From: CAISIP01 sp039934375
GTDB taxonomy: Bacteria; Pseudomonadota; Gammaproteobacteria; Burkholderiales; Burkholderiaceae_C
DNA length: 16,482 nucleotides
NCBI GenBank assembly: GCA_039934375.1
Contig: JBDTMH010000084.1
Location: forward strand, 1 to 16,482
Direction of reading: 5' to 3'
Below are positions 1 through 7,331 of the stretch, piece after piece. Numbering within the stretch: the first letter of the stretch is position 1; every line of letters begins with the position of its first letter. Made by a program: the position numbers and the translations under genes. The notes beneath the pieces are model-generated. The model saw only the letters and a program-made list of their open reading frames with translations, was not told where the DNA came from and did not search any database.

Positions 1-2
1 GC

Positions 3-68
3 GGATCGCTGGTGCGACCCGACGGGCGCAACTGCCAGGTCGTTGCGGGTGTCGTGTCCTGCCCGTGA
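3..68 (+). other. Possible C-terminal tail of a gene entering from the left
   Basis: Frame 3 is open from the window edge and ends at a TGA at 66-68, giving about 21 codons (ending VVAGVVSCP). Its third positions are more GC-rich than those of the other two plus frames, as expected for coding DNA in this genome. The stretch is too short to identify or to prove coding. If real, it would be a gene convergent with the sensor kinase that ends at 149. Confidence 0.2.
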
Positions 69-80
69 GGCATTTCACGG
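63..80. terminator. Small hairpin downstream of the sensor kinase gene
   Basis: CCGTGA (63-68) and TCACGG (75-80) form a perfect 6-bp inverted repeat with a 6-nt loop. It lies about 70 bases beyond the kinase stop. No T-run follows on either strand, so an intrinsic terminator is only a weak possibility. The rest of 69-148 shows nothing recognisable. Confidence 0.2.
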
Positions 81-148
81 TCCGACGGCTTCTGATCCCC
101 GTTCGCATCGGTAACATCCCGCAACCCGGGTCGTCGACGCCAGCTGTC

Positions 149-1561
149 TCAGGTCGCTGCCGGCAGCCGTACACGAACCAGCAAACCCCCGCACGCGGGG
201 CTGTCCATTGTCAGCGAACCGGCATACAAGCGGACCAGGTCCCCCACGATGGCCAGCCCCAGACCGGAGCCCGGCACGGATTCGTCGATGCGCACACCGC
301 GTGCCAGTACCGCATCGCGCTGTTCCGGTGCGATACCAGGTCCATCGTCCTGCACCGTGATCTGCAGCACCACACCGTCGCCGATCGTCACGACGTCGGC
401 CTGCACCTGAACCGCGTGGCGTGCCCACTTGCAGGCGTTGTCCAGCAGGTTGCCGAGCATCTCCTGCAAATCCTGCTCCTCGCCGGCAAAGGCGATGTCG
501 GCGCCCACGGGATCGCAATGCAGTTGCAGGGCGCGCCCCGCATGGACCTTGTCCATCACGCGCAGCAGGCCGCGCAACACCGGCTCCACGGCGACCCGCT
601 GCCCGACTACGGCCAGGGCACCGGCGGCCCGGGCCCGGGCCAGATGCCAGTCGACCTGGCGGCGCGCTAGCGCCACCTGCTCAATCACCAGGCGCGAGAG
701 GGCCGTGTCCGCCGTGGCGCCCTGGTCCGCTGGCGGGTGACGTTTTTGCACTGCCTCGGCGGCCTGTGCCAGCACCGCCAGCGGCGTCTTGACCGCATGC
801 GCCAGGTTCCCGTTCTGTTGCCGGGCCCGCTCGATCACCAGCGTGTTGCGCGCCAGCACGGCATTGAAACCGTCGACGAGCGGTTGCACCTCTTGCGGCA
901 CCGGCCCGCGAATCTGCTTCTCCCGGCCTTCCCGCAAATCCGCCATGGCCCGCTGCAATACACGCAGCGGCGCCAACCCGAGCGCCACCTGCGCCCAGCC
1001 CGCCAGCAGCAGCAGCACCAGCAGCACACCGAGTGCAAGCGCCAGCATGCCCCTGATCCGGGCCACGGCAGCGTCGACCGCCTGCGTATCACCGGCCACC
1101 AGCAAGCGCCAGCGCTTGTCCGGCATTGCCTCAGGGCGGACCACGCGCTCGAGCACCAGCAAGGAGGCGCCACGCGGGCCCACGCCGGGATGCACATGCA
1201 GAGCACCACCGGACAACAAGTCGGGCGCATGGGTCAGGCTGACGTCCCACAATGATCGCGAGCGCAGCAGCATCGACTGGTCGGCGCCATTGATCTGCCA
1301 ATACAGGCCTGAATACGGTCTTTGCCAGCGTGGGTCGGACAGGGACGCGTCGTCCACCTGTGGTTGACCTTGCGCGTCGAAACTCACCCGCGCCATCAGC
1401 TGGTCGAGTTGCTGCTCCAGCCCTTGCTGGAACTGGCGCAGCATGGCATCGCGAAACATGCCGCTGAGGACCACCCCGGCCATCAGCAGTGCCACTGCCA
1501 CGCCCAGCACGGTCAGTGCCAGCAGGCGCAGGCGCAGCGAGGTGGCCCAGCGCCCGACCAT
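149..1561 (-). CDS. Sensor histidine kinase (PhoQ/QseC-like) of a two-component system
   Basis: Inner-membrane sensor kinase of about 470 residues that should autophosphorylate and pass phosphate to the adjacent response regulator. An N-terminal membrane segment (about 10-34) and a second one (about 171-195) bracket a periplasmic sensor region of roughly 135 residues. The linker then leads to the H-box NLAHAVKTPLAVL (phosphoacceptor His255), the N-box GNLLDNACKWA (about 370-380), the G1 box DDGPG (about 405-409) and the G2 box GSGLGLAIV (about 431-439). All catalytic boxes are intact. The ATG at 1559-1561 overlaps the regulator stop by one base (TGATG), the same arrangement as the PepSY/regulator junction. 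A GTG one codon upstream (1562-1564) is the alternative start. Gene order and family precedent suggest it controls the divergent cytochrome genes. The signal sensed cannot be read from the sequence. Confidence 0.93.
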   Translation of the reverse strand: MVGRWATSLRLRLLALTVLGVAVALLMAGVVLSGMFRDAMLRQFQQGLEQQLDQLMARVSFDAQGQPQVDDASLSDPRWQRPYSGLYWQINGADQSMLLRSRSLWDVSLTHAPDLLSGGALHVHPGVGPRGASLLVLERVVRPEAMPDKRWRLLVAGDTQAVDAAVARIRGMLALALGVLLVLLLLAGWAQVALGLAPLRVLQRAMADLREGREKQIRGPVPQEVQPLVDGFNAVLARNTLVIERARQQNGNLAHAVKTPLAVLAQAAEAVQKRHPPADQGATADTALSRLVIEQVALARRQVDWHLARARAAGALAVVGQRVAVEPVLRGLLRVMDKVHAGRALQLHCDPVGADIAFAGEEQDLQEMLGNLLDNACKWARHAVQVQADVVTIGDGVVLQITVQDDGPGIAPEQRDAVLARGVRIDESVPGSGLGLAIVGDLVRLYAGSLTMDSPACGGLLVRVRLPAAT

Positions 1562-2223
1562 CACGCCGATGCCACCAGCCGATACCCGAGCCCGCGCACA
1601 GTCTCGATCAGACCGGCCGGCAATTTCTTGCGCAGGCGCGCCACGAACACCTCGATGGTGTTCGAGTCCCGATCGAAATCCTGCGCGTAGATGTGCTCCG
1701 TCAGCTCGCTGCGCGCGACCACGGTGTTCGGCCGATGCATCAGATAGGCCAGCACCTTGTACTCATGGCTGGTCAGTACCAGCGGATGTCCCTGCAGCGT
1801 GACGCGGCCGCTGCGGGTATCCAGCGCTACCGCACCACACTGCAGGACCGGCGAGGCAAGGCCCTGGGCGCGGCGGATCAAGGCACGCACGCGGGCCAAC
1901 AGTTCTTCAGTGTGAAAGGGCTTGGTCAGGTAGTCGTCTGCCCCGGCATCGATGCCGGCCACCTTTTCGTGCCACTGGTCGCGCGCTGTCAATATCAGCA
2001 CCGGCGCACTGACGCCTTCCGCCCGCCAGCGCCGCAGCACGCTCAAGCCATCGAGCACCGGCAGCCCGAGGTCCAGCACCACGGCGTCGTAGGGCTGCAC
2101 GCTGCCCATTTGCCATGCATCGCGGCCATTGCCGGCCCGATCGACTGCATAACCGGCATCGGTCAGGCTCTGGTGCAACTGCGCCGCCAGATGGGGCTCG
2201 TCCTCGACGACCAGGATTCGCAT
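1561..2223 (-). CDS. OmpR/PhoB-family response regulator
   Basis: Cytoplasmic DNA-binding response regulator of 220 residues, the usual length for the family. The receiver domain (1 to about 115) has the acidic pocket at E7/D8, the phosphoacceptor Asp51 in VLDLGLPVLDG, the conserved Thr79 in ILTA and Lys101 in LTKPF. The C-terminal winged helix (about 125-218) carries SHEYKVLAYLM, the recognition-helix region DRDSNTIEVFVARLRKKL and the ending ETVRGLGYRL. Its start overlaps the PepSY stop by one base and its stop overlaps the kinase start, so the three genes are translationally coupled. Its most likely target is the repeat cluster at 2600-2630 in the divergent promoter region, giving autoregulation and control of the SHP/DHC/cytochrome b genes. 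That last point is inference. Confidence 0.95.
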   Translation of the reverse strand: MRILVVEDEPHLAAQLHQSLTDAGYAVDRAGNGRDAWQMGSVQPYDAVVLDLGLPVLDGLSVLRRWRAEGVSAPVLILTARDQWHEKVAGIDAGADDYLTKPFHTEELLARVRALIRRAQGLASPVLQCGAVALDTRSGRVTLQGHPLVLTSHEYKVLAYLMHRPNTVVARSELTEHIYAQDFDRDSNTIEVFVARLRKKLPAGLIETVRGLGYRLVASA

Positions 2224-2543
2224 CAGGACTTGCCCCTCAATTGCCGCACAACCGTGCCATCACGGGCATCCACCTTGAGCTTGACCAGCAGTCCATCGCT
2301 CTGCAACAACTTCAGCTCGTAGATCCAGACGCCATGGTCGCGCTCGAGATCGACCTCCAGCACTTGACCGGGATGGGTGCGCGCGACCCGCGCCAGGATC
2401 TCGGTGAGCGGCAACACCTCGCCGGCCTGCAACGCGGCACGGGCGCGGTCGTGGTCGTGCTCACGCGGACCGTCGGCCCAGCCACCGAGTGGCAGGGACA
2501 ACAACAACAGTGCCGCCAGAAAGGAACAGATGGTCTTGTACAT
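2223..2543 (-). CDS. PepSY-domain periplasmic protein
   Basis: A 106-residue exported protein. It has an N-terminal signal peptide (MYKTICSFLAALLLLSLPLG, probable cleavage near WADG) and one PepSY domain over about 30-104, with the typical pattern GEVLPLTEILARV, then VLEVDLERDHGVWIYELKLL, then LVKLKVDARDGTVV. The start at 2543 was chosen because it gives a good signal peptide; the open frame continues upstream without such a feature. Single-domain PepSY proteins are often first genes of operons with OmpR-type two-component systems, and a modulatory role on the kinase sensor domain is plausible but unproven. It is the promoter-proximal gene of the minus-strand regulatory operon. Confidence 0.88.
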   Translation of the reverse strand: MYKTICSFLAALLLLSLPLGGWADGPREHDHDRARAALQAGEVLPLTEILARVARTHPGQVLEVDLERDHGVWIYELKLLQSDGLLVKLKVDARDGTVVRQLRGKS

Positions 2544-2581
2544 CTTGTGCGCACGCGCGCAGGCAGGGAGAAGGTAGCTGC

Positions 2582-2630
2582 ATTGTGGCGGCTCCAGTCT
2601 GAACGCCAGATGAACGCGACCTTCAGACGC
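2582..2630. promoter_or_regulatory. Candidate response-regulator binding site in the divergent promoter region
   Basis: TGAACGC occurs at 2600-2606 and again at 2611-2617, exactly 11 bases apart. A weaker third copy (TTCAGACGC, 2622-2630) keeps the 11-base phase. Helically phased direct repeats are the usual site type for OmpR-family regulators. Outer elements GTCTGAA (2597-2603) and TTCAGAC (2622-2628) also form a perfect 7-bp inverted repeat. On the minus strand the repeats would overlap the -35 region of a promoter with a possible -10 CACAAT at 2582-2587, serving the PepSY/regulator/kinase operon. No convincing plus-strand -10 was found. Confidence 0.5.
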
Positions 2631-2685
2631 GGTACAGGCGCCCAGGCGCAGCATCGATGCCGACACAAGCCCATGGAGTCCCATC

Positions 2686-3123
2686 ATGTTGAAACGAAGT
2701 CTTTTCAGATCACCCTCATCGCTGGCCCACCTGTTCGCGCTGGTGGGTGTGGTGGCCGGCATTCTGCTGGCCGGACCGGTCCGGGCCGGTGACACCACGC
2801 CGGCGCAGCAACTGGACCGGTTCGTCGCACAGGCAGGCGTTCCAGCAAACGCCGACCGGGGCAAAGCCTTTTTCAACGCAAGGCACGGCGGTGAGTGGTC
2901 GTGTTCGTCCTGCCACGGCAATCCCCCCGTCAAAACCGGCCAGCACGCCAGCACCGGCAAGGAGATCGCGTCGCTGGCCCCGGCCTTCAATGCAAAAACC
3001 TTCATCGACAGTGCCCGCGTCGACAAATGGTTTCGGCGCAACTGCAACGACGTTCTGAGCCATGAATGCAGTGCAACCGAGAAGGCCGACGTGCTGGCCT
3101 GGCTGATCAGCCTCAAGCCGTGA
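2686..3123 (+). CDS. SHP-type monoheme c-type cytochrome (DUF1924 family)
   Basis: A 145-residue exported cytochrome of the sphaeroides heme protein (SHP) type. A twin-hydrophobic signal peptide is followed by a likely cleavage site at PVRA-GD (after residue 34). The single heme motif CSSCH is at 73-77. Near the C-terminus RNCNDVLSHEC gives Asn119 next to Cys120, with a second Cys128 eight residues on. In characterised SHP, as I recall, an Asn is the weak sixth heme ligand beside a Cys-Cys disulfide of the same spacing, and the Asn moves away when O2 or NO binds. A GGAG precedes the ATG by a suitable distance. First gene of a three-gene operon with DHC and a b-type cytochrome, divergent from the two-component operon. 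Likely a periplasmic terminal heme protein fed by DHC. Confidence 0.88.
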   Translation: MLKRSLFRSPSSLAHLFALVGVVAGILLAGPVRAGDTTPAQQLDRFVAQAGVPANADRGKAFFNARHGGEWSCSSCHGNPPVKTGQHASTGKEIASLAPAFNAKTFIDSARVDKWFRRNCNDVLSHECSATEKADVLAWLISLKP

Positions 3124-3162
3124 GCACCGCGTCCCCCCATACCTCTACCCACAAGGACTGTC

Positions 3163-3699
3163 ATGAATCCGTTGAATTCCCGCTACCGCGCCGCGTGGCA
3201 GATCCGCTCGGCTTGCGCGTTTGCGCTGGTGTTCGCGCTGCTGCCACGCGCCCACGCCGACGGCGGCAGGACGTCGCCGGCACAGGCGCTGCCGGCATAC
3301 CAGCAGGAATGCGGCAGTTGCCACCTGGCCTACCCGCCGGGCTTGCTGCCGGCCAGCTCCTGGCGCCGCATCATGTCCGGCCTGGACCAGCATTTCGGCA
3401 GCGACGCGTCGCTGGACGCGGCGATGGCGCAGCAGATCGGCGCCTGGCTGCAAGCCCACGGCGGAACCACTAAAAACGTCGACACGGCACCCCCGCAGGA
3501 CCGCATCACCCGCTCGGCCTGGTTCGAACGCAAGCACCGTCGAATGCCCACCGCGGTCTGGCAACACGCGTCGGTGAAGAGCGCCGCCAACTGTGTTGCC
3601 TGCCACACCGGCGCGGCCCAGGGTGATTTCGACGAACACCGGCTGCGTTTTCCGCCCGGCCTGGACAAGCGCTATCAGAACGTCTTCAGGGACGACTGA
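3163..3699 (+). CDS. Diheme cytochrome c (DHC)
   Basis: A 178-residue periplasmic c-type cytochrome of the DHC family (PF09626 type). The signal peptide ends near AHA-DG (about residue 32). Two heme-binding motifs are visible, CGSCH at 50-54 and CVACH at 144-148, one in each half of the protein. Typical family stretches include SCHLAYPPGLLPASSW after heme 1 and the C-terminal RFPPGLDKRYQNVF. It starts 39 bases after the SHP gene, behind an AAGGA ribosome-binding site. In known SHP clusters DHC is the electron donor to SHP and takes electrons from the membrane cytochrome b, which here is the next gene. Confidence 0.92.
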   Translation: MNPLNSRYRAAWQIRSACAFALVFALLPRAHADGGRTSPAQALPAYQQECGSCHLAYPPGLLPASSWRRIMSGLDQHFGSDASLDAAMAQQIGAWLQAHGGTTKNVDTAPPQDRITRSAWFERKHRRMPTAVWQHASVKSAANCVACHTGAAQGDFDEHRLRFPPGLDKRYQNVFRDD

Positions 3700-3731
3700 G
3701 TCCCCTGCCCCATCAACTGGAGAAAACCATC

Positions 3732-4475
3732 ATGAACAGCACCAACCCTGCAACCGGATTCGCAGCAAATGCCAACGCGGCAACCGGCCCGACAAGGCGC
3801 GTCGTCGACGCAGCCACACGCATGTTCCACTGGCTGTTTGCGCTGTGTTTCACACTCGCCTACGCTACCGCTGACGGTGAGCGCTGGCGCCTGGTGCATG
3901 TCACGCTCGGCTATACGCTGGCCGGCCTGCTGGTATTCCGGCTTGGCTACGGCCTGCTCGGTCCGCGCCAGGCACGGCTGTCGTTGCTGTGGCGCAAACT
4001 TGCCGGTTTACCCGCATGGCTACGTTCGCTGCAGCCAGGCGGCACACCTGGCGTGAACTGGCGCCAGGGCCAAAACCTGTTGATGGCGCTGGCCATCGGC
4101 GCGCTGATGGCAGTGGTATTGCCGGTCGCCATCAGTGGCTACGCCACCTACAACGACTGGGGTGGCGAATGGCTGGAGGAACTGCATGCGTTCACCGGCG
4201 AACTGTTTCTTTGGCTGGTGCTGGGACACCTGGCGCTGATCCTGGGCCTGAGCCTGTTGCGCCGCAAGAACCAGGCGCTGCCGATGCTGACCGGGCGCGT
4301 CCAGGGTTCGGGGCCGGACCTCGCCCAGCACAACCACGGCGCGCTGGCGGCGCTATTGCTGGTCGCCGTACTGGGATTCTGGGCCTGGCAATGGCAACAC
4401 GCGCCCGATAGTCTGCCTGCGCGCAATACCTCGCACGCGAAGCACGCCGGATCACTCACGCACGACAACCACTGA
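3732..4475 (+). CDS. Cytochrome b561-domain membrane protein (SHP/DHC-associated)
   Basis: A 247-residue integral membrane di-heme b-type cytochrome. Roughly four membrane helices are visible, with His residues placed as heme ligands: H33 (RMFHWLFAL), H56 (RLVHVTLGY), H152 (EELHAFTGE) and H166 (VLGHLALI). The motif pattern matches the Ni,Fe-hydrogenase-type cytochrome b/b561 family. After a further hydrophobic segment (about 203-221) the tail is His-rich (H235, H238, H244, H247), which may be a loose metal-binding tail or chance. An ATG 32 bases after the DHC stop is preceded by GGAG. It should take electrons from the quinol pool and pass them to DHC on the periplasmic side. Confidence 0.9.
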   Translation: MNSTNPATGFAANANAATGPTRRVVDAATRMFHWLFALCFTLAYATADGERWRLVHVTLGYTLAGLLVFRLGYGLLGPRQARLSLLWRKLAGLPAWLRSLQPGGTPGVNWRQGQNLLMALAIGALMAVVLPVAISGYATYNDWGGEWLEELHAFTGELFLWLVLGHLALILGLSLLRRKNQALPMLTGRVQGSGPDLAQHNHGALAALLLVAVLGFWAWQWQHAPDSLPARNTSHAKHAGSLTHDNH

Positions 4476-4477
4476 CC

Positions 4478-4505
4478 AGGTTTCCCGCACGACGACGCGA
4501 AACCT
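4478..4505. terminator. Candidate stem-loop after the cytochrome operon
   Basis: AGGTTTC (4478-4484) and GAAACCT (4499-4505) form a perfect 7-bp inverted repeat with a 14-nt loop, starting three bases after the cytochrome b stop. The T-tract is poor (TTCC). The position between convergent genes fits a terminator, but the motif is not a strong intrinsic one. The remaining intergenic bases up to 4579 show no gene. Confidence 0.35.
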
Positions 4506-4579
4506 TCCATGCGTTGCCGGTGTTTGCGGTGCTGACCAGCGAGAGCGAAACGCACGTCGCGATCGGTCGTGCCGCTGGC

Positions 4580-5539
4580 TCACTCCAGCTTGATTCCAGC
4601 TTGCTTGATCAGGGTGCCGAATCGATCGAACTCCTGGCGGTTCATCTGCGCGAACTGCTCGGCACTGATCGCGCCGGGTTCACCACCCAGAGCCTTGAGC
4701 TTGGCCTGCACTTCCGGCAGCTTCAGCACGCGGGCGAGCTCCAGTTGCAGCTTGGCCTGCACGTCGGCGGGGGTGCCGGCGGTCACGAACAGCGCGTACC
4801 AGGTGCTCATCTCGAAACCCGGCACGCCAGCTTCGGCGAGTGTGGGCACCTGAGGCAGCTCGGAGCTGCGGGTCGCGGTCGTCACTGCCAGGGGACGTAA
4901 CTTGCCGGCCTTGATCTGGCCCATGGCCGACGAGGTGGTGTCGAACATCATCTGGATGTTGCCGGCAATCAGATCCATATGCGCCTGGCTGGAACCCTTG
5001 TAGGGCACATGCACGCTCTTGACGCCGGCCGCCAGGTCGAAGCCCTCGCCAGCGATATGCTGGGTACTTCCCATGCCGGATGAACCGTACTTGAAGTCGT
5101 TCGGCTTGGCCTTCATCTGCGCGACCAGCTCCTTGACATTGGTTGCAGTGACCGCAGGGCCGACCACCAGCACATTGGGCACGGTCACGACCAGGCCGAC
5201 TGGCGCCAGATCCTTGATTGGGTCGAAATTGAGCTTCATCAGGTGCGGCGCGATCGCCTGACCCGTATTGGTGGCCACCAGCAGCGTATAGCCGTCGGCC
5301 GGCGCCTTGGCGGTCAGGTCAGCGGCGATGGTGTTCGATGCACCGGGTTTGTTCTCGACCACAAAAGTGCCCTTGAGACCCTCGCCCATCTTCTCGGCCA
5401 ACATGCGCGCGATGATGTCGGTGCCACCACCGGCACTGGCACCCACCAGAATGCGGACCGGCTTGGACGGGTAGCCTTGCGCGAGCACCACCAGTGGTGC
5501 CAGCAGGACGCCGGCGCAGAGGATTTTCCTGAGTTTCAT
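4580..5539 (-). CDS. Tripartite tricarboxylate transporter substrate-binding protein (Bug/TctC family)
   Basis: A 319-residue periplasmic binding protein, the usual length for the family. The signal peptide (MKLRKILCAGVLLAPLVVLA) is followed by the family opening YPSKPVRILVGASAGGGTDIIAR. Further hallmarks are VVENKPGASNTIAADLTAKAPADGYTLLV, then KYGSSGMGSTQHIAGE, DLIAGNIQMMFDT and LPQVPTLAEAGVPGFE. Bug proteins bind carboxylates (dicarboxylates, aromatic acids and others), and the ligand cannot be predicted from sequence. No TctA or TctB membrane subunit is in the window, so it is an orphan receptor, as is common in Burkholderiales. Its ATG overlaps the PdxA-like stop by four bases (ATGA), implying coupled translation and a shared pathway. 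Confidence 0.95.
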   Translation of the reverse strand: MKLRKILCAGVLLAPLVVLAQGYPSKPVRILVGASAGGGTDIIARMLAEKMGEGLKGTFVVENKPGASNTIAADLTAKAPADGYTLLVATNTGQAIAPHLMKLNFDPIKDLAPVGLVVTVPNVLVVGPAVTATNVKELVAQMKAKPNDFKYGSSGMGSTQHIAGEGFDLAAGVKSVHVPYKGSSQAHMDLIAGNIQMMFDTTSSAMGQIKAGKLRPLAVTTATRSSELPQVPTLAEAGVPGFEMSTWYALFVTAGTPADVQAKLQLELARVLKLPEVQAKLKALGGEPGAISAEQFAQMNRQEFDRFGTLIKQAGIKLE

Positions 5540-6519
5540 GCTTGTGTCTCCATCGGTTGTTGGGAAGTCTTGACTTGCCGGTGCGCCAGCCCCATGCGCA
5601 CCGCCAGATCGAACGCATTGCGCATGGCCTGCGGATTGGCCATGTCCTTGCCAACGATGTCGTACGCCGTGCCATGGGCCGGCGTCGTGATCGGTATCGG
5701 CAAGCCGCCATGTACGGTGACGCCCTGCTCGAAGCCGAGCAGCTTCATCGCGATCTGTCCTTGGTCGTGGTACATCGTCACCACGCCGTCGTAACCACCT
5801 TGCTTGCGCAGGGCTCGCACAAAGGCGGTGTCGGCCGGAAACGGGCCGTCGGCGGCATAACCTCGCTGGGCCGCCAGCGCCACGCCGGGCGCAATGATGC
5901 GCGCTTCCTCGTCACCATAGTTGCCGCCGTCACCGTTGTGCGGATTCAGCCCGCAGACCGCGACGCGCGGCCGCGCCACTCCGGACGCGCGCAGGGCCTC
6001 GGTGATCATGCGAATGGCATTGGCGACCTTGTCCGGGCTGAGCAGCGCGCTGACGTCGCGCAGCGCCACGTGGGATGTCACGCGGGCAGTCCACAAAGCG
6101 CGCAGGACATTGAGTTCGCCGCATTCACCATCGAATTGCAGGTGCTCGGAAAACCAGCGCAACTCGTCCTCCTGGTGCATGCCGCCCATGCGCAGTGCAC
6201 CCTTGTTCAGTGGTGCAAAGCAAAACGCATCGGCCCTGCCCGAGCGGACCAGATCGACCCCGGCGGCCAGCGCCTGCAGCATGAACTGCCCGTTGCCGAC
6301 CTGCGCGACACCGGGCGCAAATGCCGGTGCGTCGAGGCCAGGCCACTCGTGCAAGGTAAACGATTCGCGGGCGTGGAACTGGTCGCGCTGGGCAATGAGC
6401 AGAATCTGAGCTGATTCGGCGACTTCAGCGTCTTGCAGCAATTTGCCGACGAGTTCCGGGCCGATACCGGCTGGATCACCGGTGAAGAGCGCAATGGTAG
6501 GACGAACGGAAATGACCAT
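5536..6519 (-). CDS. pdxA: PdxA-family dehydrogenase (4-hydroxythreonine-4-phosphate dehydrogenase-like)
   Basis: A 327-residue metal- and NAD(P)-dependent oxidative decarboxylase-type enzyme. The opening PTIALFTGDPAGIGPELV, the ligand regions TSHVALRDV (H150), NPHNGDGG (H194) and YHDQGQ (H251), and the ending HGTAYDIVGKDMANP are characteristic, and the three metal-binding His are intact. The segment that reads GHTE in typical PdxA is replaced here by MHQEDELRWFSEHL. Together with the receptor and regulator next to it, this argues for a catabolic enzyme rather than vitamin B6 synthesis. The ATG at 6517-6519 is preferred to an in-frame TTG three codons upstream. No clear Shine-Dalgarno is visible. 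First gene of a two-gene operon with the Bug receptor. Precedents for PdxA homologues in catabolism are the D-threonate/D-erythronate enzymes and TphB of terephthalate degradation. Confidence 0.88.
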   Translation of the reverse strand: MVISVRPTIALFTGDPAGIGPELVGKLLQDAEVAESAQILLIAQRDQFHARESFTLHEWPGLDAPAFAPGVAQVGNGQFMLQALAAGVDLVRSGRADAFCFAPLNKGALRMGGMHQEDELRWFSEHLQFDGECGELNVLRALWTARVTSHVALRDVSALLSPDKVANAIRMITEALRASGVARPRVAVCGLNPHNGDGGNYGDEEARIIAPGVALAAQRGYAADGPFPADTAFVRALRKQGGYDGVVTMYHDQGQIAMKLLGFEQGVTVHGGLPIPITTPAHGTAYDIVGKDMANPQAMRNAFDLAVRMGLAHRQVKTSQQPMETQA

Positions 6520-6553
6520 GGGTATCAATCGACAACAGTATGGATGCGATTTG

Positions 6554-6580
6554 TAATGCGTAATCTGTAATTACGTATTA
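6554..6580. promoter_or_regulatory. 27-bp palindrome, probable operator of the GntR regulator
   Basis: TAATGCGTAAT (6554-6564) and ATTACGTATTA (6570-6580) are inverted repeats matching at 10 of 11 positions around a 5-base centre. The site lies in an AT-rich island within the 117-bp space between the divergent PdxA-like and GntR genes. Its position and symmetry fit a dimeric GntR/FCD repressor controlling both directions. Promoter hexamers on either strand are not clear enough to call. Confidence 0.65.
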
Positions 6581-6636
6581 TTAGAACTGAAACGGCAGTA
6601 TGCTGTCAAGCAGTTTCTTAGCCCATACTCGCCCCG

Positions 6637-7311
6637 ATGAACAGCCCGGCCCGCACTGCCCAGATCGCCCGCATTCCGCTGCATGAAGAGGTGACCAACC
6701 GCATCCGCGACTTGATTGTCGAATCCACGCTCGTGCCCGGCGAACGAATCCAGGAAATGGAATTGGCCGAGCAGCTCGGTGTCTCGCGCACGCCGATCCG
6801 CGAAGCGCTCAAGGTGCTGACATCCGAAGGGCTGGTCGAATTGCTGCCGCTGCGCGGCGCCATCGTCAAGATCTTCTCCGACAAGGACGCGCGCGACATG
6901 CTGGACGTGATCGCGTTACTCGAGGCCTTTGCCGGCGAACGCGCCTGCAGCGCCGAACAGTCCCGCATTGACGCGATCCTGGCCATGCATGCACGCATGC
7001 AGCAGCTGTACCAGCAACGCGAGCGGCTGGAGTATTTCGTGCTGAACCAGCAGATCCACGCGGCACTGATTGCGCTGGCCGACAACGAGACGCTGAGCAT
7101 GACGCATGCGATCCTGAGCAAACGCATGCGCAGCCTGCGCTACAGCGGCAACTCCGCGCCAGACAATTGGGCTGCCGCGATGGCTGAACACGAAGAGATG
7201 ATCGCCGCGCTGCGCCGGCGCGACGGCGTGGCCCTGTCCCGGGCGATGCGGGAGCACATCCAGAACACCTGGCCACGGATACGCGCCGCGACGCAGCCCA
7301 GACCGGCTTGA
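6637..7311 (+). CDS. GntR-family transcriptional regulator, FadR/FCD subfamily
   Basis: A 224-residue regulator. The N-terminal winged helix-turn-helix (about 14-80) has LHEEVTNRIRDLIVESTLVPGERIQEMELAEQLGVSRTPIREALKVL split across its helices, then GLVELLPLRGAIV as the wing. The C-terminal helical FCD ligand domain (about 86-212) carries the metal-site histidines H141 (NQQIHAALI), H185 (AEHEEMIAAL) and H207 (MREHIQNTW). The position usually held by Asp four residues before the first His is Asn137 here. FCD domains bind carboxylic acids, consistent with a metal-linked acid inducer. Divergent from the PdxA-like/Bug operon, with the palindrome at 6554-6580 between them, so it is the obvious local regulator. 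Confidence 0.93.
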   Translation: MNSPARTAQIARIPLHEEVTNRIRDLIVESTLVPGERIQEMELAEQLGVSRTPIREALKVLTSEGLVELLPLRGAIVKIFSDKDARDMLDVIALLEAFAGERACSAEQSRIDAILAMHARMQQLYQQRERLEYFVLNQQIHAALIALADNETLSMTHAILSKRMRSLRYSGNSAPDNWAAAMAEHEEMIAALRRRDGVALSRAMREHIQNTWPRIRAATQPRPA

Positions 7312-7331
7312 CCCTGTGCGCACGGCCGTCT

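Noticed and set aside
65..1367. Several plus-strand open frames across the sensor kinase.
   Set aside because: They are shadows of the kinase, which has all histidine kinase boxes. Their translations show no domains.
2544..3164. Extension of the PepSY gene upstream into a 313-residue protein.
   Set aside because: The extension overlaps the SHP cytochrome gene on the opposite strand and would bury a good signal peptide in the middle of the protein.
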